From positions 7,691,000 through 7,754,999 of the forward strand of contig NC_051098.1 in assembly GCF_901709675.1 (NCBI RefSeq): a stretch of 64,000 nt of DNA. Direction: 5' to 3'. The DNA is from Syngnathus acus (Eukaryota; Chordata; Actinopteri; Syngnathiformes; Syngnathidae). Every line of letters begins with the position of its first letter. Positions within the stretch are counted from its first letter, which is position 1. Below, in pieces: positions 13,093 through 25,990 of this stretch. The translations under genes were made by a program, and so were the position numbers. A model generated the notes under the pieces. The model did no database searches, was not told the origin of the DNA, and worked only from the letters and a program-made list of their open reading frames with translations.

Positions 13093-13320
13093 ATGAACCA
13101 GTTGTATTTTTTTGAAGAAGGGGGGTTAAAAAGTAATTATAGTACAACTGGTTCATGAAACGAATTTCTGGTCATTGATAAACTAAAGTATCGATGGGAA
13201 ATTAATCTTAAAATTTGCCTCATGAACCAGTTGTAATTTTTTTTGAAGAAGGGGGGTTAGAAAGCAATAAAAATACAACTGGTTCATGAAGCAAATTTGA
13301 AGATTCATTTTCCCATCATT
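13093..13320. mobile_element. Fold-back hAT-type MITE with partial tandem duplicate
   Basis: The complete element is about 13193-13318. Its left arm GATGGGAAATTAATCTT...CATGAACCAGTTGTA is the reverse complement of the right arm TACAACTGGTTCATGAAGC...TTTTCCCATC, giving inverted arms of about 45 bp. The spacer contains GAAGAAGGGGGGTTAG. A second copy of the inner arms and spacer lies 129 bp upstream at 13093-13156, with the same ATGAACCAGTTGTA and TACAACTGGTTCAT ends. The outer end reads TGATGGG, the style of hAT terminal repeats in fish, so hAT is the likely superfamily. It encodes no protein. Confidence 0.65.
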
Positions 13321-14379
13321 AATCTAAAATACTAACTACATAATTATTTTGATTTGTGTTTGCTTCTTTGCTATCAAATGTGTATCATGATGTCAAAGAT
13401 GAAAAGTTTAATTATAATCATATATTCATTAATGGGAATTGATGTACCCTGGAAAGGGACAGCACAATGTGAACGCTAGAATCGAGAAAGTAATGACATA
13501 TCAACACCGTGGAGTATGCATACTCTGTGGACCATACTTGTATGACCATTAAGGTATTGTTTGGAAAATAGAAATACAAGCACTGATTGTGGTCGACAGT
13601 GTTGCTTCCACTGTATTTATGTATGTTGGTAATTTAATTAAGGGAAAGTTGGTAGCCAAAGCTGATGTAAACTTTTTGGTCAAACGCTTCATTTCCTTTC
13701 CCCCTCACAGTCCAAATACCAAGATCTCAAACAACGGTATTTCTACACAGAAGCAATCCTCATCAGCACTTTCCTCTTTACTTTTTCTGTGCTATTCTAA
13801 AAGTAATTGCAATTAATAAGCAGTGTGAGACATCAACTTAGCACAGAGTATGATCATGAAAAAGCCCATTAGAATGATGCAATTAGCCGGAGGACTCCGA
13901 TGAGAGATACACGCAATCAAAGTGGAAAAAAAGTAGTAAGCATGGGGGCGATGTAGCAGCGGGTTGGGGGTAGAAAAAAGAGCAGATGTTGCAAAATAAG
14001 AAGGGATCTTCAAAGAGAGGGATGGACTTGAAAACCCAGGAGAGGGAGCTGTGGGAGCACTTGTCTTAGGCATAAATGTGACAGAACTCCTCCAGGACCA
14101 GAGAAGACTTGGAGAATGAATGGGAGTTGGCAGGACTTTTTTTTTTCACTACACCTTTTACTTTGAATTAAAAGTTACTGTTTTTTGGCATTTTTGCAGA
14201 TAATGCCCAGTTGTTCCCGAATTTTAAAATAAAAGTGGTGTTTTGAAGCATCTGGCTCAATTTAATGAGATAGGGCATTGCTTCTACTTTGCCCTTTTAA
14301 GAATTCAAATAATTCAGTAGGTTTTTTTTTCTTTTCTTTTTTTTTTACATCATAAATAGATAAAGTTTTCTCAGGCCTG

Positions 14380-15060
14380 GAGGTGGGTTCAATGGCAAGT
14401 GCCTGATGGCCGTTGGAGGTAACATGGGTCGCCTCTCCTAAAAGCTCACCACCTGTGGGAGCCGCCCAAAGGTTCTGGTTGCTAGCCGAAGGCGAACCTT
14501 TGCAGTCCAATCCCTAGCTACAGAAGTTAGCTCTAGGGACGTGGGATGTCATTTCTATGGCTGAGAAGGAGCTTGAGCTGTGTGAGATTGAGAGCTTAAC
14601 ACCATGGGGCTCGCCTCAACACACAGGTTCTGGTACTGGTGCTCATGAAAGAGTATACTTTCGATGCTTTGAGGCAGGTGGGGGGTCAGGGTCCTGACTG
14701 CTGTTTGTGCCAGTGCACCAATCATGAGACTTGGAAGGGCAGGATTGGGACGAACGGTCACCGCTGACCCGGAACAAAGCTGTGCTTTATTATTGGATTT
14801 CTGTGCTCTAAAAGATTGCTGCTATAAAACATGTTCTGACGTAAAATTTTCCATATGTGCACCAGGACACTCGAAGCCAATGTTTGTTGTTCCACTTTGT
14901 GGTCATTTGATTCGTCGACATGGCTTGAAGAGAAGCTAGCACAGTCAACTGATTTCCACTTGTTGGTGCGTTGGCTCCTAAAAGGTGGTGGAGGGTACCG
15001 GTCAGGCTCGGTCGACTCAAAATATTTTGTGAGCTCATGCATGTCTACTTGAGCTCCATC
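14380..15060 (+). pseudogene. LINE endonuclease domain, decayed
   Basis: The region matches the nucleotide layout of a common fish non-LTR retrotransposon ORF2 start. First comes the endonuclease opening, readable as GTWDVISMAEKELELCEIES (the family has G-T-W-N-V-x-S-L). It is followed in another frame by DPEQSCALLLDFCALKD, which corresponds to the conserved N-P-x-G-x-x-LLDFCA segment. Later CAGTCAACTGATTTCCACTT corresponds to the S-T-D-H-H-L end of the domain, where the catalytic His has changed. Several frameshifts and stops break the frame. It is the N-terminal endonuclease only; no reverse transcriptase follows. The exact clade (Rex1, L2 or other) is not assigned. Confidence 0.65.
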
Positions 15061-18000
15061 AATTTTAGCAACTCTTTCCATTACTCCATAGTTTTTACAT
15101 AAGTAGATGACTCATCCAGCAATTAATACATAAAACAGAAGCAGATCATGTGATAGTCTGCATGTACGTTATTTGGTTTGGGTTCTCGAATGGTCTGAAT
15201 TGCATGCTTACTGTTACCAGAGGGCTTAAAAGTAGATTACATGACACAAATTGAGGCGGAAAGCTGATTTTCATTTTTCAAATGATACCAATAGGAATCT
15301 CATCTACCAAAATAACCAGTGAATCTCCCTTTTGTTTTTCACTAGAGGGACTTAATATCTGCATCTCTATCTATAAACAATTGGAGGGGAATTGGCGGGT
15401 GTGGGGTGGGGGCAGGGAAATCGGTAATCTGGCGACTGTTTTTGGCAGTAATACCGCTCTCGCTTTGGAATCTGCCTCGAAGCTGAAACAATTAGCTGCA
15501 GCTGGATTTCCTGCATTAAATAGGAATTGCAGCATGCAGACAATATAAACTGAGAAGGTAATCTGTGGTGAACAATACTGTGGATCCAGGAAGATAAACA
15601 CAAATTCTCTCTAAAAACCTCAAAACCAAAATTATAAATAGAAGTATGAGAATAAAATGATTTAAAATGAAAATGCAGCATTATACTTATAAGTAAGCAT
15701 TGAAAGAATAACACAAAAGAAACTGCTGCGTTCAATGGTGATAAGATTTCCATTTTTACGGCTATTGTTAATTAATACCTGTGCATTTTGGTGTCTTCTA
15801 AGTAAGAAGATTATGATTGAAGGGTTAGGGAACTGAGAATCTAAGATTTTTTTTCTTTTTTTAGCCAGTGTAGGTATCACAACAACTTTGTACAGCATGT
15901 ACGTACATGTGGTGTCTTTCTCCTCAGTGGTGGCTTGAAATGGTCAAAATGGTAGTATTTTAAAAAAGGTTAAAATTATGCTAAATCCTCAGTGCATTTT
16001 GTAGTTTTCAGAACAGAGGACAACTAAAGTTGATTTACCATTCGAACCTGTTTTTACTATGCCTGCCCTGGCTTTGGCCCCACCTGTCTAATGGATCAAC
16101 AATCAGATGGCTGGATAGATTGTCAAGGAACAAAGCTCAGGCAGCACTAATTAGCATTCTGTCATATTAAAATGTGCCAACTACCCTCACTCATAAAATA
16201 TTTAGATTGTTAAGATATACAACGGGGGATATAAAACTCATCCTGGTTATTGGAAACAAAAGGTTGTGGCATTTGCTTGCAGCAGCTCCTGAATATTTTA
16301 CTTGTTGAGGCTGAAACAATGAGGGGATTGTTGCATACATATAAACACCGGGTTCCTAGCTTTTTGCCTAGTTCCCTAAATTATTTTAAAAAAAAACAAT
16401 AAAAAAAAAAAACAATAGCAAATACAACTAATAAAAAGATTGCAATTGTCCTGATTTGAATTTTGCAGATTACAATGACCTGGATGACTGGGAATAAATA
16501 TTTCAGTATATTTGTAGCAAGCAGATTAGTATGTTTATTAATATTGTGACAGTAAGTTAAAACTGGCTCAGGCAATTATGCTACTAGCCTAACAATAAAT
16601 GAGTTTGGGGTGAAAATCAAATGCGTGAACCAAGAATTTTGTTTTTCCATCATACTCCCAAATAAGTCTTAAAAGTGTCTATTAATAATGTCACCTCCCC
16701 CACCATTTTGATTTACAAACATAGCCTCCTCCAAAATGAGTCTCAAAAGCCTTAATTAATAACTTGACCTCACCCATATCTCGAACCAGTAAGCTCCATA
16801 ACAGCTAGAGACTGTCTGCTGTTTTTTTCCCCTGTTTATTTATGCATGTGTGTCTTGTTCTTTCTGCCTGTTTAGCCTGCTTGGGGTAGATCACTCCTGG
16901 GACTTTAGAATTAAAAATGCATGTTTGCTCAATGTCAAATGTACAGTATGTATATATGCAACCTACTCAACTGTAACAACGGTCCCAACAATGGCAGAAG
17001 ACTAAAATGCTTCCAGTGAAGCATACTGAATATGTCTTGAAAATTGTGCTGATAAGAATGGTTCCATTTCTCGCTCATCCTTTTTTTCTACAATCTTCTT
17101 ATAATCGCCTTGATCTTCTATAAAATAAAAGGACCTTAAAGCTCCGCTCTGCAATACATGCCCTTTACAGTAATTACAGTGAGTGGAAGTAAGCATGTAG
17201 AAGACAGATAATTTAGTGGAGCTGAGTTCACTGTGTGCATTAATGCTTTGCTTACGACATCTGCTTGTGTGCTCAATGTGCAGAACATAATGCCTCAGAG
17301 CTACAAGAGGTCATTGCAGAAAAATGAAAAGTGAATCATGTTCAGCAGTGTGCTGCACTGTCCAACTATAACTCGAAAGACTTGCGCCAAGGTGCAAAGC
17401 TTGTAGTCTCATATTAACAAAGGATTCCCGAGAGCACGACTTTAGCATTGTTACATTGTACTGCACACACAAAATGTAAAAAACATGTGATGGCAATTTG
17501 CCAAATCTCAAGGGTTGTTCTGAAATAAATATAACCACCGAAAGTGCCAAGTGGAAAATGAAAATAGTTTCAACAGATAATGACTTTTCAAGGATGCTTG
17601 ATTGAAGGATCTTGATGTGAGTTTACAAAGTAAACTAATGTGATGCTTTACTTTACTGTGTGCTCAGCTTCATGTAGCGGCCATTCGGAATTTACCAGCT
17701 GGTAAAATTAGAAAAACTGTGTACCCTCATCTTTATAGATTAATCAATGAATTGTTATAATAATCATTTAATAAATAATGTCAGGTTTATATCAGTAAGT
17801 AAAGATAAAGTCCCCAATCCCAATGTAAACTTAACTTGGATTTTTAGATTCTTGCTATGCTCATTTTCCACCTGTCTACAAAGGTTCATAGAAATCAAAG
17901 ACGTGCATAGTACTCCCAACAAAATAAACAACCAAAAAGGGTTTCAATAAAAGCTTGGTTCAATACGGTATAAGTAGTGAATGTCCAAGGTCAATTTAGT

Positions 18001-21000
18001 GGAAAATGTTTTTTTGCTGTCCTTCTCTTGTTAGATTACAATTTCTAACAGGTTATTTAAATCCTCCCTCTGCACTCTCCTGTCTTTGGCTGTTTATGTT
18101 CGTGAGATTACAAAAATAGCTGGAACAATAAAACACTGGAGACGACAATGACTCAAGTAACAATCAAAGTTCACTATTTTTTTTACCTTCTTAGTTTTAA
18201 AAAGTAGTTGCAGATGAGTGATGGATCAAATCAAAGGGTGTAATGTAATCCTGTATCTAGTATTTAACATTCTAATTCTGTACTGTAGTTCAAGTTAAAT
18301 TGCACCTCTCTACACATCTCAGTTGGACAATTGCGTCAGATTATTACTGAGTAAAGGCACTGGGGCGAGAGAAAAAAAAAATCATCCAAACATAATACAT
18401 GTCATAAATTCTCCTCATACCACTTTAAATTCACCCTTGCAGTTATCTGCTTACACAGTGCGGTCATCTCTGCATCTTTCGAAGCAGTTTTGAAATAGAC
18501 CAAGAGCGCATACGTGAATATTGATTTCATTTTTCTTTGCTGCTTCATCTGTCAATTACTGTGCCAGATAATTGCCCGGAGGTAGAAAGGCAGAGTGCAT
18601 CTATTTTGGAGATACTTTAATATTGTTCGAGCGAAAACAATGATTCTGGGAAACCTTGGGCTTGCTTAGTTTGAAGAGATTTGTTTTGTACTTTCATAGT
18701 TGCGTTCTTGTGAATTGTAGAAATATGATGGTAACTATGCACCGTATGTTCACTGATGGTATATTTTTTTGTATGCTGTGTTCTATTCTGTAACTATTGC
18801 ACGTGTTTATTTCAACACGCAATATACTGAAGATTATATGCTCTCCATTTCAATCAAAATGGTTCACACTTGCTTAACTTAGCACTCGAGCCTCAGCTGT
18901 CATGTTACGATATCAATTATGGCATAAATTACTCGTCAAGCATCAGGCAAAGAAGGTGGTACGTTATGTAAAGACAAAAAGACAGGCGGCACATACTGAG
19001 CCTGAAATTTGGCCCGAGAATTTGAGATAGAGACCCTGGCACACGTGACCAGAACCCAAGTATCAGTCAGGTCTATGTCCCGCTGAGCACAAAGAATCAT
19101 TATGACCGCTCTTGTTATGCCTAGAGGAAATCAAAGCCTGGATGACACTGAATTTCCTTAAATTTCAAATCAAAAGAAAATGGAAATTATCTCAACAGCA
19201 CAGTAATCCATGCATGTTACATCTTGCTAGACTACTGTAATGCTTTTTATTTTGGAGTCAGCAAGCCTTGCCTGAGGGGTCTCCAGTTGCTGCTACTCGC
19301 CTCCTAACTGGAGCTCGTGGAAGGGAGCACAACCCCAATTCTGGGTTATATATATAAATCTGTATTGTATTATATTGTGTTTTGACAAAAATAAGCAACA
19401 GTGTGTAAAAGCAACATACAAACATGAAACATTTAGAAGGTGCTGATACAAAACTGCACTAGTAGAAACAAACACATGCTGTATTCCCAAATATGTTAAT
19501 AGTAATAAATTAATACTACCTGAACTATTGACTGTTCATCCTTATTGTTATGCATACCTGTGCTTGTCTTGACTACTTTCATAAAAATGCCATGCATCAA
19601 AACTTAGTGGCATCAGTGCTGGCTGCAAATGACATGCTGTCAAGATGTGACATTGCCGTCACTGCGAGTGAGCCACATGGGAGCGGCTTGAGACAACAGC
19701 ACCACAAAAGCAAAAAAAATACTCGCCTGATGTGGGTGAGCTGACGGTATTTAGACTCTCAATCAGCTGGGGCCAGAAGGGGCTTGTCAGTCCCTGGGAG
19801 TCGCAAAGCTGCCTCCATCTGTCATGATGAAGCCCATGGCACTTTAGCTTTCTTCCCGACGAAGACAGAAAATCACCGGGAACAACCAAGCCAGGACGGG
19901 CACATCGCACCAACAGAAAAGAGGAATAGTGACTGCTCCTGGGAAGGGTTAAGCTCCATTTAAAGTGTGACACTGTTGATGTTAATCTGTAAAAGAAAGC
20001 CAAGGATACAGACATTAACAAGCAATGCTAACAAGTGGCCCCCCACATAGTGAATGACGTGCCAAAAATCAACTGTCATGCAGAGTTTGACAAATCGTTT
20101 ACATGAGTGACCGACCTAATACCATATAAGCAAAGTAATGCATAGATAACTGTCATTAAAATGTATGCGTGGGTTGAAGAACAGCCTCTCAAGATACTCA
20201 AGCTCTCCTCCAACGCCCGTTTATGTGGTGCAGCAAAAATAATATAATATGTAATTCAGTATATTAACCGAAATGCAGGTCAAAGTCCGTTGTGGCGCTG
20301 CAGCAGATGTGCACTGCTTGACTTCATGGTTTTACTGTAAATCAGTGGGCAAAGATTATTTTAGTCGGAACCACTAAGGAACACCTGGTGTTGTTGTTTG
20401 GTTCTCTTATCCCTATGCATTTTCTTCTTGAAAGGGCACACAATATGGACAAAAGAAATGGGGTTGTTTAATTGCCTTAACCTGTCAGTGCAACCCAACT
20501 ACAAATGTAGAATTTTCAAATCAAGTTTATGACAAACTTAAAGAAAAAATATTGGTGAATAATAAGCTCATAGTCTGAGTACTATTAGTGATATGGGAGG
20601 GTTGACTTGTAAGGAAAACTACATGTTCTTACTTCTCATGTCAACAACCCTCTTAAAATAATTATGTGGCGCCTGTATCCACAAAGGGTCAATTTTATTT
20701 TTCTAGCACAAATAAGCAAGTAGAAAGAAGAAAGCGTCTATGTCGGTGCTACTTTTTAAACAGTCTTATTTGTATGTTGGCTGTTGGAAAATTCCCTTGA
20801 GCACTGGAAGATGCTCATTAGTAGTTTGAACACTTTGTACAGAATCCACAGAGAGCCATATTAGCGTATTTTGAAGCTGCTCACTATATGCTTATTTGTG
20901 ATATTTTCTGCCTGCTAAAAGACACCTGTAATTTGTATGAATGTAATAGGACAACAAATCTCAATACATCTCAGTATATCTATTAATATTCCCCGTACGG

Positions 21001-21328
21001 TGTTCAGCTCATAGATGTGTTTGTTCTCATATGGACATTAAAACGTTCATACTGAGCTCAAGTGAGCTATCTTGCTAACAAAACCAATAGCACCAAGCAA
21101 AGCATGTAAGCACGGTAAGAAAAATGAAAAAGCAAAGTCACAGCAGCAACAGACTCTCAATTATTAGAGATTTTTGCGTCTGGGGATAGCAACTGTTCCA
21201 CCCTTCAATTGTACTTGGGTTTATTCACTTGTTATGATTCCTTCCATTTCTTGTAGATTTTTCCCCTCAAAAGAGTCATTTCATTTGGTTTAAAACTGTG
21301 GTGGAAATTTTTTTTTATAAAAAGCATG
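15061..21328. other. Intergenic, no gene seen
   Basis: More than 6 kb without a supported exon or protein-bearing transposon. Small features are a near-palindrome at 17689-17709 and A/T runs near 16380-16410. Open frames are short, overlap on both strands and show no family motifs. Confidence 0.5.
17689..17709. repeat. Near-perfect palindrome around an E-box
   Basis: AATTTACCAGCTGGTAAAAT reads almost the same on both strands apart from one extra A, and is centred on CAGCTG. It could be a symmetric bHLH-type site or chance. Confidence 0.5.
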
Positions 21329-21330
21329 TA

Positions 21331-22125
21331 CCGTAATTTTCGGACTATAAGTCGCGGTTTTTTTTCATAGTTTGGTTGGGGGGGGCGACTTATACTCAGG
21401 AGCGACTTATGTTTTTTTTCACGAATTTTTACTTGATCATTAACACATCACTTACTTACAAATATAGTTGACCACTTCAAATGTTATTTTTAGTATAGTT
21501 GATCACTTCACATGCTTTGATATCTTTATCTTGAACATATTCAAAACATGAAAAATAGAGAGAAAAAATCAAATAAAGTAACACTTTAAAGCGCCATATC
21601 CTCTGGACATGTCCTCTGTCACCAGGATGACAAAGGACGAGAAATTTGATCGATGGATTTAATGATTTGGAGTGACACAAATGGTTTGATAATATTGTTG
21701 TTTATGTGATAGTTATTTAAAATATAGTTTATATATCGTTGTATGGGCCTGTGGAATAATTTGAACTGCGGCGCGGCACACGGCATTTTTGACAAAGGAC
21801 GATCGATGGATTTAATGAATTGGAGTGACACAGATGGTTTTATAAACGTGTTATTTATGTAATAGGTTTTTTTTAATAACTGAATGTTACGTCAGGCCCG
21901 TTCTCAGCTCCTCGTTTGTGTTTGTCACGTTAGCATACCGTATCGTTTAGCCTGTTGTTGCTCGTTCATGTCTGTTCTTGGTGTTGGATTTTGTCGAATA
22001 AATTGCCCCCCAAAATGCGACTTATACCCCGGAGCGACTTATATATGGGTTTTTTTCACATTTTGGGGCATTTTATGGCTGGTGCGACTTATACTCCGGA
22101 GCGACTTATAGTCCAAAAACTACGG
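21331..22125. mobile_element. TA-flanked inverted-repeat transposon, member A (GTCGC type)
   Basis: The 795-bp element has 25-bp terminal inverted repeats with about 23 matches, beginning CCGTAATTTTCGGACTATAA. TA lies directly outside each end (21329-21330 and 22126-22127), as expected for a TA target duplication. The subterminal motif GCGACTTAT or its complement is repeated about seven times, mostly in pairs spaced by ACTCCGGA-like sequence. No transposase is encoded, so it is non-autonomous. Superfamily is uncertain; TA targets are used by Tc1/mariner-type and some other DNA transposons. Confidence 0.8.
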
Positions 22126-22389
22126 TACAAATGTTTTGAGCAAAAAGCATGAGAACCCCCATAAAAGAGACTATGTTGGCGTTGGAAAGTGGTGATATGT
22201 TGATATGCATACTACAGTAGATCTAAAAAATTTCGATTTTTTTGTGTCCAATTACTCAGTTGAGGGACACTTGTTACCATAGTCTTAATTAGTGATGTCT
22301 CATCCAAGCCTCCCCAGACATGCTCTCAACACAATGTGACAGCACAAAGGGCCAAAGAATGGCAGGCGAGGCGGCTGCCAGTGTTGCTA

Positions 22390-22680
22390 CAATGGCATGT
22401 GGGCCACAGTGTTGTCGCAAAAAGGTTTATGAGCCTTGAGACACCACATTAGGAGGCCATCCTTGCTTGTCATCAGAGCTTTAATTGCCAGAACCAGGTG
22501 CAAACAGCATGTAATCTTGTTTGTCAGCTGCACAGTTTTATTTTCTAATTTCGTCCTTTTGACAAGCAATTTGGGAATAGTGAGGGATTTGGGAGCGCAG
22601 GCGGCTGTGAGCCAGCGGGGCGGAGTCGGATTTGACAAATCTGCAAGAGGAGGAAATAGCGGGTGTCTGATGTGCACGTT
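22390..22680. other. Possible conserved non-coding stretch
   Basis: This repeat-free stretch has TTTAATTGCC, TTGTCAGCTGCACAG and CAGGTG motifs and a higher G+C content than its flanks. It lies immediately before a GT-rich patch. Enhancer function is only suggested by composition. Confidence 0.25.
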
Positions 22681-22954
22681 ATGTGTGCGTGTGTTTGTGT
22701 GCGCGTGCCAACGCGCCTCATCTCCCCCTGTCCGACCTTGTAATCTACAGTATGTGCTTCCCCTGTTCTCTTTGTCCTGAGGAATGCCTGCCTCATTGTG
22801 TGCAGATAATTAGCCCCCTACTTTGCTCCACACACACACACTAAAATCAATTAAGTGTACATAAGTACATATCAGTGATTGTTGCCTGTAACGAATAGCA
22901 AAAGGAATGAATGCTGCAGTGCAACTCAGTAGTTTCTCAGAAAGCCAAATTTTA

Positions 22955-23075
22955 TATCCATGCATTATGCTTTGTCTTGCGAGGGTCGCAGGTGTGCTGG
23001 AATCGATCCTAGCTGACTTAGCGCATGTACACTTATGACTGATGGCCAGCTATTCACAGGACCAACAACCATTTA
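22955..23075 (-). mobile_element. Degenerate SINE/LINE 3' tail
   Basis: GCGAGGGTCGCAGGTGTGCT followed by GGAATCGATCCTAGCTGACT is a decayed version of the reverse complement of the SINE tail at 41.5-41.6 kb. It lies in the same orientation as the minus copy at 41.05 kb. Confidence 0.6.
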
Positions 23076-25587
23076 CTAAGGACAATCAAGTCATCAATTA
23101 ACCAAACAATGTAAATAAAATGTTCATTTTTAATATTCATCATCCAAACATTCGTTCGTCATAAAACTTTCAAAAAGTGAATTTCATCACTTAGGTAACA
23201 TGTTTAAATAACAGAATGACAGCCAATACCCCCAACAATGAGTCAGTGACAATGAGATATGACCTTCACACTTTCCAAGACAAAAGGCATTCTCATAGAG
23301 TAGGACATTGCAATGATTGCAATGCCAGTCCTTTGACTGGCTCTTTGTTTGCCTTAGTTGACATGAGAGAAAGAGAAAACATTCTAAAAAGCATGCCATG
23401 TTTTGCTTGCTTTGGGGTATTACTTAAAAACATTATTCAGTTGGAGGCAATTCTTTAATTCAATTCTTTTTACTGCCAAATCTTGAAACACAAAGCAAAC
23501 AAGCAGAACAATTTGACACTTTATTTGAACAAAGGAGCGCCACGATGTGAGGAACAAAAAATAATATATAACTTCAACAAAAGTACAACGCTGACCAAGG
23601 TGAGCGGGTTATAAAATAAAAAGTTACACAAATTACTAATCAGCCTGAATTAAAATCAGTTAGAATAACAATATTAATTGGATGTAAACTAATTATAGTC
23701 AGTTATAGCTTGTGCAATGTAATAACTGTGTGCAAAAATGTCATTCTTCTCATTATTTGATATGATAGCAAGTGTCGCGCTTTGCCAGTAAAGTGTGGTG
23801 ACAATGAATTTATGTATTGTTATTATTTTTATTATAATTTTACATAAACTATACACACACTTATTAGAGAGATTTCAAAAAAGGTTGCCAAACGCACACA
23901 AAAAGACACTGGGTGGTAAATTAATGCAAGCCACAATTCCCCAGCCCAAAATATTTGCATGTTTCCCCTGGAGAAATGCAAGAGGCCAGTAAGAGAGAAG
24001 AGTACACTTGTTCTCGGCTCATTGGAAAACTACAATTCTGAAAAGAGAATAATTCGTTTTTTAATTATGTGCCCCTCTTCCAGTGTCCTTTCAAAACAGA
24101 CCTCACTATTAATACGATGCTAAGTAATGGTTTAGGAAACTTTCCTACAGAGCCTGGTGATAAAGTTTTAATCAATCTGCGCTGTCTTCTCGCCAAACTA
24201 TGTCACCACCTCATTTAATTATTTCATCTTTTGTAGTAGTTAATGCATTTTGGCAGTCAAGTACCTTTGGGAATATAGCGAGCTCTTGTAGGGCTTGTAG
24301 CAACCGAGACAGACATCACGCCATATTTTTAATGCATGGGGAGTAGGAGAATAGAGGAATGTCTCACCTCAGGGCAACATGTTATTCTTGCCCAGATGCA
24401 CACCTGGTGAGACCTGCTCCAGACCATCAAGAAAATGTTGAGGCTATTTTATATTTCTTAACATTACTTTTGACCAAGGGCATTTGTATGCCTTACACGT
24501 GAAGGTCAGGTTATTTTATATACAGTAAATACCAGGCATTTGTTGCTTGACCTTAAAGCAATCTTTGCAATGGTACACAATATGAAAAATGATCTCAAAC
24601 TTGTTGTTGACATAGTAACCTCGGAGTGGACTCAACAAAGTTATTTTTTTCTTTTAACCTCAAATTGGGCTGGAACAATTTATTATCGAAAATGATTTCA
24701 AAATGCCAGTAATTGACTTACAGTACTCATGTTGGTTTAAATTACAATGCTCTCCTGCCAACTTGGAAAAATATATTTTTTTGTATTTTATATAATATAT
24801 ACACAATAGTTGAGTAACTGGTATACAGTGAGTTCAATGTACCAGCCAGGTGGCAAATAAACACAAAGTGGAAGGCATAGAGACACAGTATGTCGACATC
24901 CATGGACGTCATGGAGGACCGAGCTGCGACACTTACAATTGTTAAGTGGTAAACCAATCAGTATCTCCTACACGTTGCGCTAGACTTTCTCTGTCACATA
25001 CTTTGTTCGCTTCAGTCTCAAAACTTTCAATGGTTATTTGTGAGCGGGAGTGTTCTCTGAATTCTTTACTGATCTGCAAGATGCTTGAGGTATTTGAGGT
25101 CAAAAGTTGACACGTCATTCTGTTTAAATTCTCTCCTCTGTTAAAAATTGACCATGCCGAGATGCCCAGAAACCATCAAGTGTCATGCAAGCTTCTTGCA
25201 TCACAGAAGGGCTCTTTCTATTACTCATGCACATTTATACATAATGCCCTTCAGAATATGAATCACATATGGGCACCAAACACCGCTGTTATTTGCAGTC
25301 TGCCATCACACAGCATCGTGAACACAGGCAACAGCAGTGCATGAATATAAAGGAATTATCTGAATTTGCTATTCACACCCTCTCAGCAGCTCATTCATTT
25401 GAATTCTATGACACTGACAGGACATTGTTGACTTAGTCCCTGATATCGTTTTGAGCAACCGGTAAGGAAAACTATTCAAGATTATGTAAAGCGTTCTGTA
25501 AAGACGTACGTATATGAAAACCAAACTACTATGTAGCCTACATAATGAGAATAAAATTGTAAGGTTATGAGGAAAAGTTTAGAATGT
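23076..25587. other. Intergenic, no gene seen
   Basis: No gene is visible. The segment about 24090-24260 has several homeodomain-type cores (TTTAATCAATC, TTTAATTATT) and could be regulatory, with low certainty. Confidence 0.4.
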
Positions 25588-25683
25588 TATATTCTAAAAT
25601 ATGTATTATATAATATAGTATATATATATTAAATATATATAATATAATATATATTTGTTATAAAAATATAAATATATTTTATT
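25588..25683. repeat. AT-only palindromic tract
   Basis: A run made almost entirely of A and T contains self-complementary ATATATTAAATATATATAAT-like units that could extrude a cruciform. It may be an expanded (TA)n microsatellite. Confidence 0.8.
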
Positions 25684-25935
25684 TGTTTTAAATAGATAGG
25701 GCTTGTCTGGCCATCATGTCAGGGTTGAATATGCTACAGCTCCACCGCGAATGTTTTATTTTCAGTGTTTTGGATGAGAATAATCCAGTGAGAATAATTT
25801 ATGCCAATGTCATTTTATATTCACTTTGGTCAATTAAAAAATAGGTTTGGCAAAGGCACTGTGGTAGTCATGACTAGTAGATACATACATGTGCAGAGAC
25901 GCCCACGCACGTATTGTGTGTGTGTTACATAAATA

Positions 25936-25947
25936 CGCATGCGCGCG

Positions 25948-25989
<42 letters not shown>

Positions 25990-25990
25990 G
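25936..25990 (+). repeat. (CA)n microsatellite with GCGCGC entry
   Basis: ATGCGCGCGC leads into a pure (CA) run at about 25952-25984. It is an alternating purine-pyrimidine tract likely to vary in length. Confidence 0.97.

Noticed and set aside
14555-14761. Minus-strand frames over the LINE endonuclease region
   Set aside because: The homology is on the + strand; these are shadows.
19659-20021. 120-codon minus-strand frame
   Set aside because: No domain, no splice support, ordinary length for chance in this composition.
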